The notes under the pieces: generated by a model
Databases searched by the model: none
What the model was told of the DNA's origin: nothing
What the model saw: only the letters and a program-made list of their open reading frames with translations
Shown: piece after piece, positions 1 to 9,015 of the stretch
Numbering within the stretch: the first letter of the stretch is position 1
How the letters are laid out: each line of letters begins with the position of its first letter
Program-made: the position numbers and the translations under genes
Assembly (NCBI GenBank): GCA_043554545.1
Contig: CP121337.1
Span: 1,550,001-1,614,000, forward strand
Origin: UBA7330 sp043554545
GTDB taxonomy: Bacteria; Bacteroidota; Bacteroidia; Cytophagales; Cyclobacteriaceae
DNA: 64,000 nucleotides
Reading direction: 5' to 3'

Positions 1-169
1 CAACCGGGATAGGTATGGTAGGGTTGATTTTTCTTGTTCTTTCTTCTTTAGAACCATCAGGCATTAACTTGATTAACGCGATTTCAACAATTCGATCCTC
101 AGATATTTTTGTACCTGTTGCTTCGAGGTCAAATACAACTAAGGGATTTTTTAATTTCAGTTCAAACAC
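1..169 (-). CDS. DnaQ-like 3'-5' exonuclease, N-terminal part (cut by window edge)
   Basis: Read on the minus strand from a GTG at 169-167, the frame is open to the window edge and gives about 56 residues. They include VVFDLEATGT, the ExoI motif of DEDD-family exonucleases, in which Asp and Glu bind the catalytic metals. This family includes the DNA polymerase III epsilon proofreading subunit and related stand-alone exonucleases; the missing C-terminus prevents choosing between them. The GTG lies inside the last codons of the upstream gene (8-bp overlap, stop at 162-164), which suggests translational coupling. No in-frame ATG was seen nearby. Confidence 0.7.
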   Translation of the reverse strand, partial: MFELKLKNPLVVFDLEATGTKISEDRIVEIALIKLMPDGSKEERTRKINPTIPIPV

Positions 170-782
170 CAGGCTGATATGTTTTAAATGATTTTAGCAT
201 TTGTTTTTCTTTGATGGATAGCCGATCTAAAATATTCAAAGCTGCTGCGACTTCTCCGGGGAAGCCTTTTCGATTTATCTGAAAAGATAATTCTTCGCCA
301 GACTTAAACTCCAGCAATAGCGTGTTATCATCAATCCTTTTATTTTTCAGCTTGGTATATTCAATGTTTTTAATGTCAGCCCGCTCTTTTTTACCAATCA
401 TAAGTGAGACATTGTCGCTTTGATAATACAAAAATGAGCCCGCCTTTGGAAGGCTGTCTGCAAGTATTTCGTATTGATTGATAAAATCCTCAAAAGAGTT
501 GTAAGATGTGGGTACAGGCTCTACAATTTTGTGAAACAGCCCAATGTGAGGTTTTATGTCATGAAAGTGTGCCTGGTTGGTTTTTGGGTTTATTTCATTC
601 AACCCATTAAAAATCACCAATGGAGCATCAGTGATATCACCAGAGCCATTTTTAAGCAGACTAAAAGGCTTGTTGAGGTAATTAAGACAGTGGGAGATAA
701 TATTTACGATTTCATCAGTACCGCTATTCCCACCGATAAATATTCTTTGTTTATTTTTGATTTGATTAAAATCCAAGGCCAT
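162..782 (-). CDS. conserved hypothetical protein, Mur-ligase-like without intact P-loop
   Basis: A 206-residue soluble protein with no signal peptide or membrane segment. The N-terminus (about residues 14-40, IFIGGNSGTDEIVNIISH) has the spacing of a Mur ligase nucleotide-binding region, but the usual GTxGKT P-loop reads GNSGTDE. Residues 75-120 (PHIGLFHKIV, then SFEDFINQYEILADSLPKAG) also resemble the central domain of Mur ligases such as Mpl. I therefore infer a shortened, probably non-catalytic relative, but this rests on eye comparison only. It overlaps the DnaQ-like gene downstream by 8 bp. Its ATG is at 782-780. Confidence 0.6.
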   Translation of the reverse strand: MALDFNQIKNKQRIFIGGNSGTDEIVNIISHCLNYLNKPFSLLKNGSGDITDAPLVIFNGLNEINPKTNQAHFHDIKPHIGLFHKIVEPVPTSYNSFEDFINQYEILADSLPKAGSFLYYQSDNVSLMIGKKERADIKNIEYTKLKNKRIDDNTLLLEFKSGEELSFQINRKGFPGEVAAALNILDRLSIKEKQMLKSFKTYQPGV

Positions 783-979
783 TAATTAAGGATATTTTTC
801 AAAAATACAGTAAAATACTGCGTGAGCAAATTTAGTAGGCCCGATTGATTGTCATTTGAGTAGGGTTTATATTAAGAACCATTTTGGAGCGCCTTAAAGT
901 GATTGATTTTTTTAAATGAAATCATGGGTATATGTTCTCTTATCTAGAGTTTTTAACTTTTTTTAACCATCCTGTCCCC

Positions 980-1010
980 TTGAAATTCAAAATGAGTCTA
1001 ATTATAATTG
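980..1010 (+). promoter_or_regulatory. possible Bacteroidota-type promoter for the gld operon
   Basis: TTG at 980-982 is followed after 20 bases by TATAATTG at 1003-1010. This is one mismatch from the TAnnTTTG -7 element used by the primary sigma factor of Bacteroidota. It lies 37 bp before the gldA ATG, and the stretch 783-1047 holds no gene. Such short motifs occur by chance, so this is only a candidate. Confidence 0.3.
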
Positions 1011-1047
1011 CAGCCATATAGCATTGCATGAATAAACCCTGACAATT

Positions 1048-1971
1048 ATGTCAATCGTAGTTGAGAACCTCACAAAAAAGTACGGAGATCAGAAAGCGGT
1101 CAATGATGTTTCATTTGAAATCAAGACAGGTGAAGTTGTAGGTTTTTTGGGGCCGAATGGAGCAGGAAAAAGTACTGCCATGAAGATCATTACATGTTTC
1201 ATGGCTCCTACAGATGGTGATGTTAGGCTTGATGAATATTCCATTCATAAAGACAGTGATATTATCAAGCGGAAGATTGGTTACCTCCCTGAAAACAACC
1301 CATTATATACGGATATGCCCATTGTGGAATACCTGAAATTCACGGCAGAAATTCAAGGAGTTCCTAAGAAGGATATCCCTGCAAGTGTTGGCAAGATGAT
1401 TGAAAAATGTGGTCTTGATAGAGAAAAGCATAAAAACATCCATGAATTGTCAAAAGGATATCGGCAGCGGGTTGGGTTGGCGCAGGCCATGATTCATGAT
1501 CCGGAGATTTTAATTCTGGATGAGCCAACCACAGGTTTAGACCCGAATCAAATAGTTGAAATTCGGAAATTAATTAAAGAGCTAGGTAAGGAAAAGACCG
1601 TAATTCTTAGCTCTCATATACTTTCTGAAGTAGAAGCCACCTGTGATCGAATCCTGATCATTAACAAGGGTAGAATAGTGGCGGATGGAACATCTGAAAC
1701 TCTCAGAGATCAGGCACAAGGTCAGGAATTATTGAAGGTTCATATTGAAGGAGATGACGAAAAATTGGAAAAGGCCATTCTCAAGCTGGCTTCTGTAGAA
1801 AAAGTAACTGCAATTGAAAATAAAGCAGGGTGGTTTCAGGTGCAAAGCAAACCTGATGCTTCCTCCAGGAAGGAAGTATTTGATCTCTGTGTTAAAAATA
1901 AATGGTATCTCATGGAAATGACCGGTCTGGAGACCAGGCTGGAAGATGTATTCCATCAATTGACTAAATAA
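1048..1971 (+). CDS. gldA: gliding motility ABC transporter ATP-binding protein GldA
   Basis: A 307-residue ABC ATPase with Walker A GPNGAGKS at residues 35-42, signature LSKGYRQ at 134-140 and Walker B ILILDEP at 154-160, plus an extra C-terminal domain of about 85 residues. It powers the GldA-GldF-GldG transporter, which is needed for gliding in Flavobacterium johnsoniae. The substrate is unknown. The assignment rests on the directly downstream gldF and gldG; alone it would read as a generic DrrA/NosF-type ATPase. Six bases separate its stop from gldF. Confidence 0.92.
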   Translation: MSIVVENLTKKYGDQKAVNDVSFEIKTGEVVGFLGPNGAGKSTAMKIITCFMAPTDGDVRLDEYSIHKDSDIIKRKIGYLPENNPLYTDMPIVEYLKFTAEIQGVPKKDIPASVGKMIEKCGLDREKHKNIHELSKGYRQRVGLAQAMIHDPEILILDEPTTGLDPNQIVEIRKLIKELGKEKTVILSSHILSEVEATCDRILIINKGRIVADGTSETLRDQAQGQELLKVHIEGDDEKLEKAILKLASVEKVTAIENKAGWFQVQSKPDASSRKEVFDLCVKNKWYLMEMTGLETRLEDVFHQLTK

Positions 1972-1977
1972 GTAGCT

Positions 1978-2703
1978 ATGGAAAAGGTATGGATTATAGC
2001 GAAACGTGAATTGTCCTCTTTTTTTGATTCTCTCATTGCTTACGTAATGATAATCTTGTTTCTAGGGCTGAGTGGAACTTTTACCTGGTTGGTAGGTACC
2101 AATGTCTTTGTTTCTGGTCAGGCAAGCATGCAAATCTTTTTTGGTATTGCCTTCTGGTCACTTTTTTTCTTCATACCGGCAATTACGATGAGAATGTTGG
2201 CGGAGGAAAATAAAGCAGGAACGATAGAATTATTAATTACCAAGGCAGTTTCTGACACGCAAATTGTGTGGGGTAAATTCCTCGCATGTTTCCTGCTGGT
2301 CTTAATTGCATTGGTCTGCACGCTGCCCTATTATATCACGATTTCACAAATAGGAAATATTGATGATGGAGCCGTAATTGGAGGGTATTTTGGACTATTA
2401 CTATTGGCTGCCAGTTATATCAGTATTGGCTTGTTTTCAAGTAGTTTAACACAGAATCAGATTGTGGCTTTTCTGGTGGCCTTATTTGTTGGGATCTTCT
2501 TCCAGCTCTTATTTGATGTTATCGGCAGCTCATTCACTGGGTGGTTAGGATCATTATTCAACTATCTAAGCATGAGTACTCATTTTGAATCTATTAGCAG
2601 GGGAGTGGTAGACAGCAGGGATCTAATATTCTTTTTTAGCATAATAATTCTGGGGATTTTTTCCTCACAGGTAATGCTTTCGAAACGTAACTGGCAATCC
2701 TAA
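1978..2703 (+). CDS. gldF: gliding motility ABC transporter permease GldF
   Basis: A 241-residue integral membrane protein with about six hydrophobic segments (around residues 18-40, 55-72, 100-120, 135-152, 160-182, 215-232). A conserved-looking cytoplasmic stretch MRMLAEENKAGTIELLITKAV after the second segment is typical of ABC-2 permeases of the NosY/GldF type. It forms the membrane channel of the Gld ABC transporter with the flanking GldA ATPase and GldG. The order gldA-gldF-gldG on one strand with gaps of 6 and 16 bp supports a single operon. Confidence 0.92.
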   Translation: MEKVWIIAKRELSSFFDSLIAYVMIILFLGLSGTFTWLVGTNVFVSGQASMQIFFGIAFWSLFFFIPAITMRMLAEENKAGTIELLITKAVSDTQIVWGKFLACFLLVLIALVCTLPYYITISQIGNIDDGAVIGGYFGLLLLAASYISIGLFSSSLTQNQIVAFLVALFVGIFFQLLFDVIGSSFTGWLGSLFNYLSMSTHFESISRGVVDSRDLIFFFSIIILGIFSSQVMLSKRNWQS

Positions 2704-2719
2704 AAATGATTTATCAAGT

Positions 2720-4237
2720 ATGATGAAAAAGGGAAATATCATTTTACAGCTGTTGGTTATTGTTGCTATCATAATAGTAGCAAACCTAATTTCTAATCAG
2801 CTTTACTTTAGACTGGATTTTACAGAAGACAATCGCTATACATTTAGTGAGGCGACCAAGAATGTGGTTAAAGATCTGGATGGAGTGGTTACCGTTAAAG
2901 CGTACTTTTCTGAGGACCTACCAGCACAGTTATTGAAAACTAAGCAGGATTTCGAAGATCAATTGATTGAGTACGAGAATCAGTCTGGTGGAAATGTAGT
3001 TTATGAGTTTGTGAGCCCTAATGAGAATGAAGAATTAGAGCAGGAGGCTCAGCAGCAAGGGGTAAGACCGGTGATGATCAACGTGACAGAAAGTGATAAA
3101 GTACAGCAGATGCGGGCCTATCTGGGAGCGGTACTTAAAATGGATGATCGTACAGAGGTTATTCCTTTGATACAGCCTGGAACTGCTATGGAATATAATC
3201 TTACAACTGCAATTAAGAAGATTTCCATCCTGGATAAGCCAAAGGTTGGCTTGATACAAGGCTATGGAGCACCCCCTCTTCAGGCATTTCCACAGCTCAT
3301 GGAGCAACTGTCTGTTTTATATGACGTAGAGCCATTTTACATCTCAGATAGCACTCAAATCCCGGGATACTACCGGTCATTGATATGGATGGGCGTAAAC
3401 GATACCATAAATCCCATTGAATTCCGCAAGTTGGATCAATACCTTAATCAGGGTGGAGGAATACTTGTAGGATACTCAGCAGTACAAGGGGATATGCAAC
3501 AGGGAATGTTTTCTTCTTCTGGAAAAATAGGGATCCAAAGCTGGCTTTCCAGTAAAGGACTTGATTTGAAAAGTAACTTTGTCGTGGATGCAAACTGTGC
3601 CTCAGTAACTATTCAACAGCGTCAGGGATTTTTTACAATCAATAGTCAGGTGGAGTTTCCTTATTTCCCGATCGTCTCAGACTTTGAAGATCATCCGATC
3701 ACTGGAGGTTTAGAGTCAGTGGTATTCCAGTTTGCCTCCAGTATTTCATTCAACAGTACTGATACGGCCAGTTCTCAGATACCACTTATTTACTCTTCTG
3801 ACAACACGGATGTTGTGGAGCCACCTGCTTATATTGATATTCAGAAAAAATGGACACAAAATGACTTTACAGCTGATCCTCAAATTTTGGCAGCAGGCCT
3901 GGAGGGAGTTGGTGGAGGATTAGGGAAGCTGGTATTGGTTTCTAATGGTAGTTTCTGTGTGAATGGAACTGGCCAGCAACCTCAACAGATTAATCAGGAT
4001 AATGTGAGTCTTGCGGCTAATGCTGTAGATTGGCTTTCTGACGATACCGGTTTGATTGACTTAAGAACCAAAGGAATCACCAACCGTCCGCTTGATCAAA
4101 TTGAGGACGGAACACGAAACTTGCTGAAATATGGTAATGTGCTGGCTCCGGTATTACTCATATTAATTTATGCATTTGTAAGGAAATCTCAGAGTAACCG
4201 CAAGCGTCAGCGGTGGATGCAGGGGAACTTTAATTGA
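2720..4237 (+). CDS. gldG: gliding motility ABC transporter auxiliary protein GldG
   Basis: A 505-residue protein with an N-terminal membrane anchor (about residues 8-27) and a C-terminal membrane segment (about 475-493). The extracytoplasmic region between them belongs to the ABC-type uncharacterised transport (GldG) family. Typical features are the early YTFSEATKNVVKDLDG stretch and the PKVGLIQGYG core. It completes the GldAFG complex. Two consecutive ATG codons (2720 and 2723) could each start it. The stop at 4235-4237 lies just before the ATG pair of the next gene. Confidence 0.92.
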   Translation: MMKKGNIILQLLVIVAIIIVANLISNQLYFRLDFTEDNRYTFSEATKNVVKDLDGVVTVKAYFSEDLPAQLLKTKQDFEDQLIEYENQSGGNVVYEFVSPNENEELEQEAQQQGVRPVMINVTESDKVQQMRAYLGAVLKMDDRTEVIPLIQPGTAMEYNLTTAIKKISILDKPKVGLIQGYGAPPLQAFPQLMEQLSVLYDVEPFYISDSTQIPGYYRSLIWMGVNDTINPIEFRKLDQYLNQGGGILVGYSAVQGDMQQGMFSSSGKIGIQSWLSSKGLDLKSNFVVDANCASVTIQQRQGFFTINSQVEFPYFPIVSDFEDHPITGGLESVVFQFASSISFNSTDTASSQIPLIYSSDNTDVVEPPAYIDIQKKWTQNDFTADPQILAAGLEGVGGGLGKLVLVSNGSFCVNGTGQQPQQINQDNVSLAANAVDWLSDDTGLIDLRTKGITNRPLDQIEDGTRNLLKYGNVLAPVLLILIYAFVRKSQSNRKRQRWMQGNFN

Positions 4238-4245
4238 TAAATGGT

Positions 4246-5136
4246 ATGATGAAAAGTAAGAATACTTTTTTATTGCTGGGTGTACTTGTTGCGCTGGTTC
4301 TGGTATACTTAGGCATCAGTTTTTTTGGAGGTAAGAGCAGAAGTAAATCGTTCAAAGAAGAATTGGTAAACTTTGATAAAGATCAGGTGACCAAAGTTGA
4401 AATTACAAGTGGAGGAAACACTACCGTTTTGAGCGGTGGGCCTGATAACTGGAGTGTTCAGTTGAAAGATGGTTCCGTAAAGCCGGCGAATTCGGCTAAT
4501 GTTAATGCGATGCTATCAACACTTACCACGATAGAACCTACCAGAATTGCTTCCAGATCTGAGGAAAAATGGCCTGACTTTCAGGTAGATGACTCCGGAA
4601 CAAATGTTAAAGTATATCAGGGAAATAGCAACGTGTTGGATATCGTAATCGGAAGGTTTGGTGTTGAGGGACAACGTAACTTTTATTCGTATGTTCGGTT
4701 AACCGATGACCAGGACACTTATATCGCCAACAATTTTATGGGCATGAGTGTGAGTAAAGATCCAAATGGGTATAGGAACAATGAACTATTGAGATTGAAA
4801 AAGGATTCTCTCACGCGTATTTCTTTCGAATTCCCAGACAGTGCATTCACTATGACAAAGTCTGAAAATGTCTGGTTTGTAGATGGGGTGCCTGCAGATT
4901 CTGCCTCCGTAAGCAGTTACTTAAGTGGTTTAAGCCTGGTTACCAGCACTGATTTTGCTAAATCGATGGAAAGCCCCTTGCTAAAGGTGACCTATGAATT
5001 TTCAAACCAGGACAATATTTCACTTTCACTTGATGCTTCAAATAACTTAAGCTCAGACTTAAATGAGCATGAAGTATTCAATGATAGCACTGTGACCGAC
5101 AAAGTGTTCAAAGGGAAAAGTTATTTCCTGAAATAG
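4246..5136 (+). CDS. DUF4340 domain protein, gld operon partner
   Basis: A protein of about 296 residues with one N-terminal membrane segment (FLLLGVLVALVLVYLGISFF) followed by an extracytoplasmic beta-rich domain of DUF4340 type. That family often follows gldG-like genes. Its function is unknown; position suggests it works with the GldFG transporter at the cell envelope. I chose the ATG at 4246 (a second ATG follows at 4249) over an upstream TTG at 4234 that would overlap gldG. The cluster appears to end here, since 77 bp follow before the next gene. Confidence 0.82.
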   Translation: MMKSKNTFLLLGVLVALVLVYLGISFFGGKSRSKSFKEELVNFDKDQVTKVEITSGGNTTVLSGGPDNWSVQLKDGSVKPANSANVNAMLSTLTTIEPTRIASRSEEKWPDFQVDDSGTNVKVYQGNSNVLDIVIGRFGVEGQRNFYSYVRLTDDQDTYIANNFMGMSVSKDPNGYRNNELLRLKKDSLTRISFEFPDSAFTMTKSENVWFVDGVPADSASVSSYLSGLSLVTSTDFAKSMESPLLKVTYEFSNQDNISLSLDASNNLSSDLNEHEVFNDSTVTDKVFKGKSYFLK

Positions 5137-5213
5137 TCGTCCAGGCACCCTTTTTGCAAGATTGAAACTATACAGCTTGGGTCAACGTTTATCTTTAAGT
5201 AATTTTAACAATT

Positions 5214-5732
5214 ATGAAGAAGGCTATTTTTATTTTTTCGATCTTGTTTAGCATCTCTTACCTTTCTGAAGCACAGGAGATTAAATGGTATTCTTTTGAA
5301 GAAGCAGTTGCACTATCAAAGAAAGAACCCAGAAAATTATTGATCGACATTTATACAGACTGGTGTGGCTGGTGTAAAAAAATGGATGCCGGTGTTTACA
5401 GCAACGAGTATATGATTGATTACATCAATAAAAATTATTATGCTGTTAAATTCAATGCTGAACAAAAAGAGGACATAGAATTTAGCGACCATACCTTTAA
5501 GTATGTCGCAAGTGGAAGGAGAGGTGTACATGAGTTGGCTGTTGCCTTGACCAATAATAAATTAAGCTATCCAACCACGGTATTTATGGATGAAGAGTTT
5601 AGAATTATTCAGCCAATTGCCGGATATATGAAAGCGGATGACATGGCCCCTATCTTGAAATATTTTGGAGAGGATCTTTATACGGATACTTCCTGGGAAG
5701 AATTTCAGAAAGACTATGAAAAACCTTTTTAG
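5214..5732 (+). CDS. secreted thioredoxin-like protein
   Basis: A 172-residue protein with a signal peptide (residues 1-20, cleavage likely after LSEA) and a thioredoxin fold. The redox motif is C51-G-W-C54 within DIYTDWCGWCKKMD, and a cis-proline region SYPTTVFM lies near residue 120. The family (DUF255/thioredoxin_7-like) handles disulfides in the periplasm. CGWC differs from the CGPC of cytoplasmic thioredoxin and is frequent in exported members. The downstream TPR lipoprotein starts 3 bp after its stop, so the two are probably co-transcribed. Confidence 0.85.
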   Translation: MKKAIFIFSILFSISYLSEAQEIKWYSFEEAVALSKKEPRKLLIDIYTDWCGWCKKMDAGVYSNEYMIDYINKNYYAVKFNAEQKEDIEFSDHTFKYVASGRRGVHELAVALTNNKLSYPTTVFMDEEFRIIQPIAGYMKADDMAPILKYFGEDLYTDTSWEEFQKDYEKPF

Positions 5733-5735
5733 TCT

Positions 5736-6794
5736 GTGATTAAATTTCTTTCTTCTACCTGCACTTTATATAGGTTTATTTTTTTTGGTATTACAGTTCA
5801 GGTCATGCTGATGACAGGGTGTAGTCCGGGGAGTGAAACCAGTAAAAACCGTTTCTTTTTATTAGGAAATGAAGCCCTTTCCAATAAAGATTATGACGAA
5901 GCAATCAATCTTTATACCCAATCAATTAATGCGGATCCCAATTTTGCCTCTGCCTATAATAACCGCGGTGTTGCCAAGGTCGAGGATGGCCGTCCTCACG
6001 AGGCAATCCTGGATTACAACAGGGCCATTGAAATTGACGGTACATACGACGATGCAATCTTCAACCGCATTTATGCCTTGGAGGAGGTGGGTCGGATTGA
6101 CGATGCCTTTCAGGACTTGATTCAATTAGAAAAGAATTATGCCGATTCAGCTTACATTCATTTCTATAAAGGTTTACTGCTGACTAAGTTAAAAGAATAC
6201 GAACAAGGAAAAGTTAGCTTTCGAAAAGCCATTCAATTAGACTCAACGAACTCAGAAACCTATGTAAATTTTGCGACCTTATTGTATTTTCAAAATAAGC
6301 TGGATTCTTCAGTGTACTGGCTAAAATATGTCTTGAAGCAGAATCCTAACGAGGCCAACGCTTACAATACGCTCAGTCAGGTATTTGTAGCGCAGGGGGA
6401 GTACTCACTGGCACTTGGTGCACTGAATCAGGCACTTAAGATTGTACCAAGAGAACCCTATTTTTTGAATAACCGTGGGTATGTCTATTTATTTATGGAT
6501 TCGCTTGAAACTGCGCTTTTAGACATTAATAAGAGTATTCTGGCAGATCCCACGAACGCCTGGGCTTATAGGAATAAGGGTATTTATCATTTAAGAAAAG
6601 GAAATAACAGGGAGGCTATCAGATTATTTGAAGAAGCACTTTCCAGAGATAAATTTCTTGATGAAATATATTCCTATCTGGGGCAGGCTTATTACGAACA
6701 GGACAAAAAAAGTGAAGCTTGTGAATATTGGGCGGAAGGGATGAAGCAAAAAGAAATTAAATCAGAGACGCTTGCCTCAAAATTTTGCAGATAG
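5736..6794 (+). CDS. TPR-repeat lipoprotein
   Basis: A 352-residue protein starting at GTG 5736, the only good start in frame. Its signal sequence ends in the lipobox LMTGC near residue 29. About eight tetratricopeptide repeats follow (for example ASAYNNRGVAKVEDGRPHEA and NAWAYRNKGIYHLRKGNN), spanning residues 35-345. It should be lipid-anchored and serve as a protein-protein interaction scaffold. No enzymatic motif is seen. It follows the thioredoxin-like gene by 3 bp and faces a convergent gene 3 bp after its stop. Confidence 0.82.
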   Translation: MIKFLSSTCTLYRFIFFGITVQVMLMTGCSPGSETSKNRFFLLGNEALSNKDYDEAINLYTQSINADPNFASAYNNRGVAKVEDGRPHEAILDYNRAIEIDGTYDDAIFNRIYALEEVGRIDDAFQDLIQLEKNYADSAYIHFYKGLLLTKLKEYEQGKVSFRKAIQLDSTNSETYVNFATLLYFQNKLDSSVYWLKYVLKQNPNEANAYNTLSQVFVAQGEYSLALGALNQALKIVPREPYFLNNRGYVYLFMDSLETALLDINKSILADPTNAWAYRNKGIYHLRKGNNREAIRLFEEALSRDKFLDEIYSYLGQAYYEQDKKSEACEYWAEGMKQKEIKSETLASKFCR

Positions 6795-6797
6795 CTT

Positions 6798-7523
6798 TTA
6801 AGGCTTTTCTTCAGTAAATAGTTGATAGAGCGATATAAGGTGGGCCATGAGTACGATAGGTACAATAAATGCGGGCAGCCATATATAAGGAGAATACATC
6901 ACCGCGAGGTTAGGGAGATCAAATCTATTTGAGTCGAAGAAATAGGGCGTGGCCATGATAGCTCTAGCTACCACATTGATCAACAGCCCAATGGCCGCAA
7001 GATTCCAAATTACAGCTCCAATTCGACTTCTGGTTTTTTGACCTACTAAAAAGAGGGCTGCAAATGGCGCAGTAATTCCGGATAACATGTCGTAATTCAT
7101 TCCTTCAAAAGTCATGTCTTCAGGTACCATTCCCTGCAGGAATAACCACCAAAGAACGATTTCAACAGGAACTCTTATGATATGTAGGTATGTTAAACTT
7201 GTAATCGGCATTGCTTTCAGCACTTTTCTGGATGATTTAAAAAAGAAGCTTGAAAGAATGATCAGGGTAAATGCCCCAACAAAGAGCAAAAGTTTTGGTG
7301 GTTTAAATGAATAATCGAGGAAAAACTCATCATAGGCCAGGCTTGCTGTAGTGGCGAGCCACAGAAGCAACAATACACCAATAAAATTGGGTGTTTTTCT
7401 GTTTTTAGCGGGGAATGACACCTTTAAAGCATAAAGTACAATGCCATAGGCGGCAAGAGTGGTTGCAACAAAAACGAGGTTGATATATGGAGGTATGCTT
7501 TCCATGAATGGGTCTACAGGCAA
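6798..7523 (-). CDS. hypothetical integral membrane protein
   Basis: A 241-residue protein with about six or seven hydrophobic helices (near residues 14-34, 45-62, 76-92, 104-128, 145-160, 166-188, 210-232) and no recognised motif. Two possible ATG starts lie at 7523 and 7505. It is convergent with the TPR lipoprotein (3-bp gap) and divergent from the Nudix gene (43 bp), so it is likely monocistronic. I do not recognise the family. Confidence 0.7.
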   Translation of the reverse strand: MPVDPFMESIPPYINLVFVATTLAAYGIVLYALKVSFPAKNRKTPNFIGVLLLLWLATTASLAYDEFFLDYSFKPPKLLLFVGAFTLIILSSFFFKSSRKVLKAMPITSLTYLHIIRVPVEIVLWWLFLQGMVPEDMTFEGMNYDMLSGITAPFAALFLVGQKTRSRIGAVIWNLAAIGLLINVVARAIMATPYFFDSNRFDLPNLAVMYSPYIWLPAFIVPIVLMAHLISLYQLFTEEKP

Positions 7524-7566
7524 TATAATTATTCTCAGAAAAAATAAATAGATATTTTTGATAACA

Positions 7567-8211
7567 ATGACTGCAAAATTTATTGTAAAGTTGAGAAATA
7601 GGCTTACCCTTTCTCTGCCAGGGGAAGCTTCTCATCAGTATATGAGGCCGCTTTTAAAAAACGGTGGAGGTATGCGCTTTCCAGATCCGAAAAACCCAAG
7701 AGAAGGCGCGGTACTTATTCTTTTATATGAAAAGGAGGGCAAATTAAGGTTTCCACTGATACAACGCCCCAGGTATGATGGTCCGCATGGCGGGCAGATT
7801 TCTCTCCCTGGTGGGAAAAAGGAAAAAGAAGATGTACATCTGTTTCGGACAGCACTTCGGGAAGCAGAGGAAGAAATAGGCATTGAGGCAGTAAAAACAG
7901 AGGTGATTGGATCTTTAAGTTCTTTTTCTGTTGCTGCAAGTAATCACCTGGTGCTTCCTGTTATTGGTTTTTATCCTGAAATCCCCAAATATCTACCAGA
8001 TGAAATAGAAGTTGATGAAGTGGTTGATGTAGGGCTAGATGACTTGATCAGCGATGTAAATGTGAAGCGGACAGATATTGTAGTTGGTAACAACATTACG
8101 CTTGACTCACCCTATTTTGATCTTGGTAACAAAATAGTCTGGGGGGCAACTGCAGGCATGTTAGCCGAGTTTAGAGATATTGTTCTTGAGTTAACGAACG
8201 AATCCGGTTAA
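7567..8211 (+). CDS. Nudix hydrolase of the CoA pyrophosphatase (NudL-like) type
   Basis: A protein of about 214 residues. The Nudix box spans the LPGGKKEKED ... REAEEEIG region. It is preceded by LIQRPRYDGPHGGQISLPGG, which matches the extra UPF0035 signature of CoA pyrophosphatases; these cleave CoA to 3',5'-ADP and 4'-phosphopantetheine. The spacing between the GG and REAEEE parts is one residue longer than the canonical box, as in NudL. I chose ATG 7567 over a TTG at 7558. The gene ends with a 4-bp convergent overlap with the minus-strand operon. Confidence 0.82.
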   Translation: MTAKFIVKLRNRLTLSLPGEASHQYMRPLLKNGGGMRFPDPKNPREGAVLILLYEKEGKLRFPLIQRPRYDGPHGGQISLPGGKKEKEDVHLFRTALREAEEEIGIEAVKTEVIGSLSSFSVAASNHLVLPVIGFYPEIPKYLPDEIEVDEVVDVGLDDLISDVNVKRTDIVVGNNITLDSPYFDLGNKIVWGATAGMLAEFRDIVLELTNESG

Positions 8212-9005
8212 AAGAATCCTTCGCTGGACGCAGCAGCTTCTTCTTGCATATCCTTTGAAAGGCTTTCCCCAAGGTATTGGTCAATCAGATAATGGCCAAG
8301 GTAGATCAATGGTGTGAGGAAAATAGCTACAAAAAATTTGTAGATGTAATTGATGGCACCTACTGAGAGTATCTGTGTCATAGACCACTGACTATTTTGT
8401 GGGGCCAGTAAATAGAAGGCGATAAACAGTACAACAAAACTGTCAATGAATTGCGAAACCAGGGTGCTTCCGGTAGCTCTCAGCCAAATCATCTTTTCAC
8501 CAGTTATCCTACGCAATCTTTGAAAAATAAAAACATCCAGTAATTGGCCAATCAAAAAGGCGAAGAGTGAGCCAACAATGATCCCAAGTCCCTGCGTAAA
8601 AATTGTTTTAAAAGCGTAGTTAATATTAAAAGGGTTCCCGTCAGGGTCCTGGTTGTTGACATTAATCCAAAACTCGGCAGGTGGAAGTAAGGTAATGACG
8701 TATATGACCAGAAATGCAAAAGCAATACATGCGGCTGCGAGATAGCTGATCTTTCGAACACCTTTCTTTCCAAAATACTCGTTGATGATGTCAGTAGTAA
8801 TGAAGACTACCGGCCATATGATTACTCCTGCCGTCAGGTTAAAATCTAACACAAAATCTCCTAGTAAAGGGATGTTTGCAGGTGGTAAACCCAGGGTGGC
8901 TTCAGCACTGAAAATCTTGATCCCAATCATCTCGGCCAAAATGGCATTGGTGAGAAAGATTGCGCATAAAATGATAAATAGGTTTTGTTTTTTTGACTGT
9001 TCCAC
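8208..9005 (-). CDS. queuosine precursor transporter, YhhQ/VUT family
   Basis: A 265-residue inner-membrane protein with about six helices and the family-typical stretches ITTDIINEYFGKKGVRK and GSTLVSQFIDSFVVLFIAFY. The YhhQ family imports queuine, preQ0 or preQ1 for tRNA modification. It is last in a tight minus-strand operon, 10 bp after the ribonuclease Z gene. Both products concern tRNA (3'-end maturation and anticodon modification). No riboswitch fits in the 10-bp spacer, so control must come from the operon promoter. Confidence 0.88.
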   Translation of the reverse strand: MEQSKKQNLFIILCAIFLTNAILAEMIGIKIFSAEATLGLPPANIPLLGDFVLDFNLTAGVIIWPVVFITTDIINEYFGKKGVRKISYLAAACIAFAFLVIYVITLLPPAEFWINVNNQDPDGNPFNINYAFKTIFTQGLGIIVGSLFAFLIGQLLDVFIFQRLRRITGEKMIWLRATGSTLVSQFIDSFVVLFIAFYLLAPQNSQWSMTQILSVGAINYIYKFFVAIFLTPLIYLGHYLIDQYLGESLSKDMQEEAAASSEGFF

Positions 9006-9015
9006 CCGGATGATT

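Noticed and set aside
9006..9015. preQ1 riboswitch before the queuosine precursor transporter
   Set aside because: Only 10 bp separate it from rnz, which is too short for an aptamer.
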